Shown: piece after piece, positions 6,632 through 9,251 of the stretch
Layout: the number at the start of each line of letters is the position of its first letter
Position numbering within the stretch: the first letter of the stretch is position 1
Assembly (NCBI GenBank): GCA_002279285.1
Contig: NCBR01000136.1
Coordinates: forward strand, 1 to 9,251
Origin: Acidobacteria bacterium 37-71-11
Lineage (GTDB): Bacteria; Acidobacteriota; Thermoanaerobaculia; Thermoanaerobaculales; Thermoanaerobaculaceae
Direction of reading: 5' to 3'
Length of the DNA stretch: 9,251 nt
Notes under the pieces: generated by a model
What the model saw: the letters and a program-made list of their open reading frames with translations, nothing else
Database searches by the model: none
Told to the model about the DNA's origin: nothing
Position numbers and translations under genes: made by a program

Positions 6632-7680
6632 ACGGGAGCGGCGCGACGCGGTGGTGCGCGCTGCCGGCGGCGATCGGCCCCGAGGAGCTTGCAGCCTGGT
6701 GTCCGGCCGTGGCGTCGCCGGTCGCGGTGACGGGCGCAACCGGTTTCGTCGGCACCCATGTGGTCGCGGCGCTGATCGAGGCGGGGGTCCGGCCGCGTTT
6801 GCTCGTTCGCGATGCGAGCCGTCTTACCGAAGGGCATGGGGCGGGGGCGGACGTGGTTCGCGGCGTTCTCGACGACCCTGGCGCGCTCGGCGAGTTGGTG
6901 GCGGGGTGCGGCACTGTCATCCACCTGGCCGGCCTGGTGCGGGCGGAGAGTGCGGCGCGCTTCGATCGGGTCAACCGCGCCGGGACCGAGAACCTCGTCG
7001 CGGCGCTGGCCGCCCGAGCCCCTGCGGCCCGCCTCGTGCATGTGTCGTCGCTCGCCGCCGTCGGCCCGTGCCAGGAGCCCGAGGGCTCGGCGCCCGAGGA
7101 CGAACCCCACCCGATCTCGGCGTACGGGCGCTCCAAGCTGGCAGGGGAGGCGGCCGCGCGCGTGCACGCCGGGCCCTGGGTCATCCTTCGCCCGCCGGCG
7201 GTTTACGGCCCGCGCGACATCGACGTGCTGCACTTCTTTCGCATGGCGGCGCGCGGCCTGGTGCCGATCCCCGGCGGCGAGCGGTGGGTCAGCGTGGCGT
7301 ATGTCGCGGATGTGGTGCGGGGGGTCCTTGCGGCCGCCGCCGGTGGCGCCGACGGTCGCGTGTTCCACCTTGGGGAGCCCAAGCCGATGGCGATGACAGA
7401 TCTCGTGCGCGCTCTTGCCGCAAGCGGCGGGTTGCGGGCCCGGGTCGTCGAAGTTCCCGGGGCGGTGATCCGCGTTCTGGGCCTGGGGGGCGACCTCCTG
7501 CAGAAGTTCGGGATGAGGCGGATCGCCTTGACCTCGGACAAGGCGCGGGAACTCCTGGCGCGCCACTGGTCGGCGCGTACGGCGGCCTCGCTCGCGGCGC
7601 TCGGCCTGCCAGGGTTTGTCCCCCTGGCGGCCGGGGCCGCCACGACCTGGGCGTGGTACCGGCGTCACGGGTGGATTTAG
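6628..7680 (+). CDS. NAD-dependent epimerase/dehydratase-family reductase, CerR-like candidate
   Basis: This 350-residue protein is an extended short-chain dehydrogenase. A Rossmann fold opens at residue 32 with the dinucleotide motif TGATGFVG (35-42). The catalytic site is S140/S141 with Y166-x3-K170 (YGRSK), and LRPPAVYGP (188-196) is the usual extended-SDR segment. The N-terminal 30 residues before the fold are unusual; a GTG at 6709 would remove most of them, but it has no SD, whereas the ATG at 6628 overlaps the previous stop codon as ATGA. The C-terminus (AGAATTWAWYRRHGWI) has a short hydrophobic stretch that may sit at the membrane. The next genes encode a serine-palmitoyltransferase-like enzyme and a GNAT-like protein. 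In Caulobacter the same families form the ceramide set, where CerR, an epimerase-family protein, reduces the 3-keto group. That is the favoured role here by context. A sugar-nucleotide epimerase or a threonine dehydrogenase-type role is the main alternative. The fold is firm; the CerR role is inferred. Confidence 0.85.
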   Translation: MNGSGATRWCALPAAIGPEELAAWCPAVASPVAVTGATGFVGTHVVAALIEAGVRPRLLVRDASRLTEGHGAGADVVRGVLDDPGALGELVAGCGTVIHLAGLVRAESAARFDRVNRAGTENLVAALAARAPAARLVHVSSLAAVGPCQEPEGSAPEDEPHPISAYGRSKLAGEAAARVHAGPWVILRPPAVYGPRDIDVLHFFRMAARGLVPIPGGERWVSVAYVADVVRGVLAAAAGGADGRVFHLGEPKPMAMTDLVRALAASGGLRARVVEVPGAVIRVLGLGGDLLQKFGMRRIALTSDKARELLARHWSARTAASLAALGLPGFVPLAAGAATTWAWYRRHGWI

Positions 7681-7729
7681 CAGCGTGTTACCATGCCGGA
7701 GGCGTAACGGTCGGAACCGCGAAGGGCCT

Positions 7730-7734
7730 GGAGG
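7730..7734 (+). promoter_or_regulatory. Shine-Dalgarno site selecting the GTG start of the Spt-like gene
   Basis: GGAGG lies 4 nt before the GTG at 7739. The open frame extends further upstream without family-like sequence, and the protein from this GTG (MDIFEKCYKFDT) has the normal family length of about 395 residues. Confidence 0.65.
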
Positions 7735-7738
7735 CGGC

Positions 7739-8923
7739 GTGGATATCTTCGAGAAGTGCTACAAATTTGACACCGCGGACGCGATCAAGACAGCCGGCCT
7801 CTACCCCTACTTCCGGACGATCTCGTCGGGGCAGGACCCGGAGGTCGTGATCGACGGCAAGCGGGTGGTGATGCTGGGATCCAACAGCTACCTCGGCCTC
7901 ACCAGCCACCCCGAGGTCAAGCGCGCGGCCCAGGATGCGATCGCGAAGTACGGCACCGGCTGCGCAGGTTCGCGTTTCCTCAACGGCACCCTCGATATCC
8001 ACGTCGAACTCGAGGAGAAGCTGGCCGCGTTCATGCGCAAGCCGGCGGCGCTGGCGTTCTCCACCGGCTTCCAGGTCAACCTCGGCGTGATCTCGTGCCT
8101 CGTCGAGCGCGGCGACGTCGTGTACCTCGACAAGCTCGACCACGCCTGTATCATCGATGGCGCCAGGCTCGGGTTCGGGTCGGTCGTCAAGTTCCACCAC
8201 AACGACATGGACGACCTCGCCAGAAGGCTCGAGGTCCACGACTCGAAGAGGGCCGCCCTGGTGGTGGTGGACGGCGTGTTCTCGATGGAGGGGGACCTCG
8301 TCAATCTGCCCGGACTCGTCAAGGCCGTGAAACCGCACGGGTGCCGCGTGATGGTCGACGACGCGCACGGCATCGGCGTGCTCGGCACGCACGGCCGCGG
8401 CACCGCCGAACACTTCGGCCTCGAGGACGACGTTGACCTCATCATGGGCACGTTCTCAAAGTCGCTGGCCAGCGTCGGCGGGTTCATCGCGGGCGAGGCC
8501 AAGGTGGTCGACTACATCAAACACACCGCCCGCTCGATGATGTTCTCGGCGGCGGCGCCGCCGGCCTCGGTGGCGTCGGTGCTCAAAGCGCTGGAGATCA
8601 TCGAGCGCGAGCCCGAGCGCCGCGAACGGCTGTGGGAGAACACGCGCTTCATGGCCGCCGGGTTCAGGTCGCTCGGTTTCGACACCGGCGAATCCGTCAC
8701 CCCCGTGATCCCGGTGCTGGTCGGTGATGACACCCTCGCGTTCGTCATGGCCAAGCGGCTGCAGGAGGAGGGCGTGTTCGTGAACCCCGTGGTGTCGCCG
8801 GGGGTGCCGCCGGGACGGGCGCTGCTGCGCACTTCGTACATGGCGACTCACACCCGGCCACAGCTCGAACGGGCGCTTGCCGCCTTTGCCAAGGTCGGCC
8901 GGGAAGTCGGGATCATCCGGTGA
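7739..8923 (+). CDS. spt: Serine palmitoyltransferase-like PLP enzyme (alpha-oxoamine synthase family)
   Basis: This 394-residue cytoplasmic enzyme belongs to the alpha-oxoamine synthase family, which condenses an amino acid with an acyl thioester, releasing CO2. The likely reaction is serine plus a long-chain acyl-CoA or acyl-ACP to 3-ketosphinganine, the first step of sphingolipid synthesis. All PLP-site elements are visible: NSYLGL (49-54), GSRFLNGT (77-84), H135 in DKLDHACIIDG for ring stacking, D207 or D208 and H210 in VDDAHGIGVLG, and the Schiff-base K241 in GTFSKSLASVGGF. The T-F-S-K-S-x-A-S-x-G-G-F form is typical of serine palmitoyltransferases, whereas BioF and 2-amino-3-ketobutyrate ligase (Kbl) usually have T-L-G-K. 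R364 (LLRTSYMATH) is placed to bind a substrate carboxylate. The length is normal. GTG start at 7739, SD 4 nt upstream. The stop codon overlaps the next start as GTGA. The gene before it is a reductase and the one after a GNAT-like protein, matching the bacterial ceramide set. BioF or Kbl activity remains possible but is less likely. Confidence 0.85.
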   Translation: MDIFEKCYKFDTADAIKTAGLYPYFRTISSGQDPEVVIDGKRVVMLGSNSYLGLTSHPEVKRAAQDAIAKYGTGCAGSRFLNGTLDIHVELEEKLAAFMRKPAALAFSTGFQVNLGVISCLVERGDVVYLDKLDHACIIDGARLGFGSVVKFHHNDMDDLARRLEVHDSKRAALVVVDGVFSMEGDLVNLPGLVKAVKPHGCRVMVDDAHGIGVLGTHGRGTAEHFGLEDDVDLIMGTFSKSLASVGGFIAGEAKVVDYIKHTARSMMFSAAAPPASVASVLKALEIIEREPERRERLWENTRFMAAGFRSLGFDTGESVTPVIPVLVGDDTLAFVMAKRLQEEGVFVNPVVSPGVPPGRALLRTSYMATHTRPQLERALAAFAKVGREVGIIR

Positions 8924-9251
8924 GCACGGCGGCGCTGCGAGTCGTTCCGGTCCAGACGTCCGGCGACCTGCGGCGGTTCGTGGACCTGCCGTGGCGTTTG
9001 TACGCCGGCGATCCATGCTGGGTGCCGCCGCTCAAGAAGCAGGTGCGCGGGGCGCTCGACAAGAAACACCCGTTCTATGCCGATGGCGCCGCCGATCGGG
9101 AGATCTTCCTCGCCTGGCGCGGAACCCGCGTTGCCGGGCGGATCGCGGCGATCACGAACCGGGCGCACAACGCCTACCACAACGACAAGTGGGGGTTCTT
9201 CGGGTTCTTCGAGTGCGAGGACGACCCGGAGGCCGCCGCGGCGCTGGTGGA
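8920..9251 (+). CDS. GNAT-like acyltransferase, N-terminal part; candidate bacterial ceramide synthase
   Basis: The first 110 residues are present and the window edge cuts the gene. The segment FVDLPWRLYAGDPCWVPPL (20-38), then KKHPF (48-52), EIFLAWRGTRVAGRIAAITN (61-80), the NRAHN run and GFFGFFECEDD (92-102), is the characteristic opening of a large family of GNAT-related proteins of about 370-390 residues, often annotated only as N-acetyltransferases. The Caulobacter ceramide synthase bCerS, which N-acylates the 3-ketosphinganine base, is a GNAT-related protein, and its operon partners are the same families as the two genes upstream here. The GTG start overlaps the Spt-like stop codon (GTGA), implying translational coupling and co-production. 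The acyl-CoA-binding and C-terminal parts lie beyond the window, so catalytic residues cannot be checked. The family is well supported by its opening motifs; ceramide synthase function is inferred from context. Confidence 0.72.
   Translation, partial: MSTAALRVVPVQTSGDLRRFVDLPWRLYAGDPCWVPPLKKQVRGALDKKHPFYADGAADREIFLAWRGTRVAGRIAAITNRAHNAYHNDKWGFFGFFECEDDPEAAAALV

Noticed and set aside
5252..6739. Minus-strand open frame of 495 codons spanning three plus-strand genes
   Set aside because: It crosses two gene boundaries of well-supported plus-strand genes with their own SD sites, and its translation is low-complexity Arg/Pro/Gly-rich.
6511..7668. Minus-strand open frame of 385 codons opposite the reductase gene
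   Set aside because: It is a mirror of the GC-skewed codon positions of the epimerase-family gene, without any family motif.
7687..7708. GTTAC...GTAAC inverted repeat and a five-codon ATG-to-TAA frame (7693-7707) before the Spt-like gene
   Set aside because: A 5-bp repeat with a 12-nt spacer and a minimal ORF without SD are expected by chance; no sign of an operator or leader peptide.
7739..8923. Calling the PLP enzyme BioF or glycine C-acetyltransferase (Kbl)
   Set aside because: The lysine motif TFSKSLASVGGF and the reductase/GNAT neighbours favour serine palmitoyltransferase; no biotin or threonine genes are seen nearby.

Overview
The window is strongly GC-rich, with codons mostly ending in G or C, SD-driven starts (several GTG and one TTG) and short intergenic gaps. 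This fits a high-GC bacterium. An OmpA-type peptidoglycan-binding domain behind a signal peptide points to a diderm (Gram-negative-type) envelope. The phylum cannot be fixed from this sequence; Acidobacteriota, Myxococcota-like, Gemmatimonadota or Rokubacteria-type lineages would all fit. I see no tRNA, rRNA, CRISPR array, insertion sequence or phage gene.

Layout. (1) Minus strand, 2118 to 199: a tandem-domain universal stress protein, then an M29-type (aminopeptidase T-like) metallopeptidase. About 130 nt past the peptidase stop codon lies a near-perfect 16-bp hairpin (31-66). (2) Plus strand, 2277-4243, divergent from the stress protein: a fused alpha-beta thiamine-diphosphate-dependent 2-oxoacid dehydrogenase E1. 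The gene is broken at about 2643-2650, where a stretch that should encode roughly 40-50 residues, including the GDG half of the ThDP motif, is missing and the frame changes. (3) Plus strand, 4405-6019: two exported proteins in tandem, an OmpA-domain protein with a DUF4892-like N-terminal half and an unrecognised secreted protein. (4) Plus strand, 6128 to the window end: a tightly packed operon of a QueD-like 6-carboxytetrahydropterin synthase, a NAD(P)-dependent epimerase/dehydratase-type reductase, a serine-palmitoyltransferase-like PLP enzyme and the first 110 codons of a GNAT-like acyltransferase. Two of its junctions are 4-nt ATGA/GTGA overlaps.

How the genes may work together. The last three genes match the set known from bacterial ceramide synthesis in Caulobacter: Spt condenses serine with an acyl thioester, a GNAT-family ceramide synthase N-acylates the 3-keto base, and CerR, an epimerase-family reductase, reduces the ketone. 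The window therefore probably holds the core of a sphingolipid operon with a pterin-synthase-family gene translationally coupled at its head. The two exported proteins just upstream may be envelope components, but a link to lipid synthesis is only positional. The broken E1 gene is the other point of note: it is either a real pseudogene or an assembly error, and read mapping would tell which.
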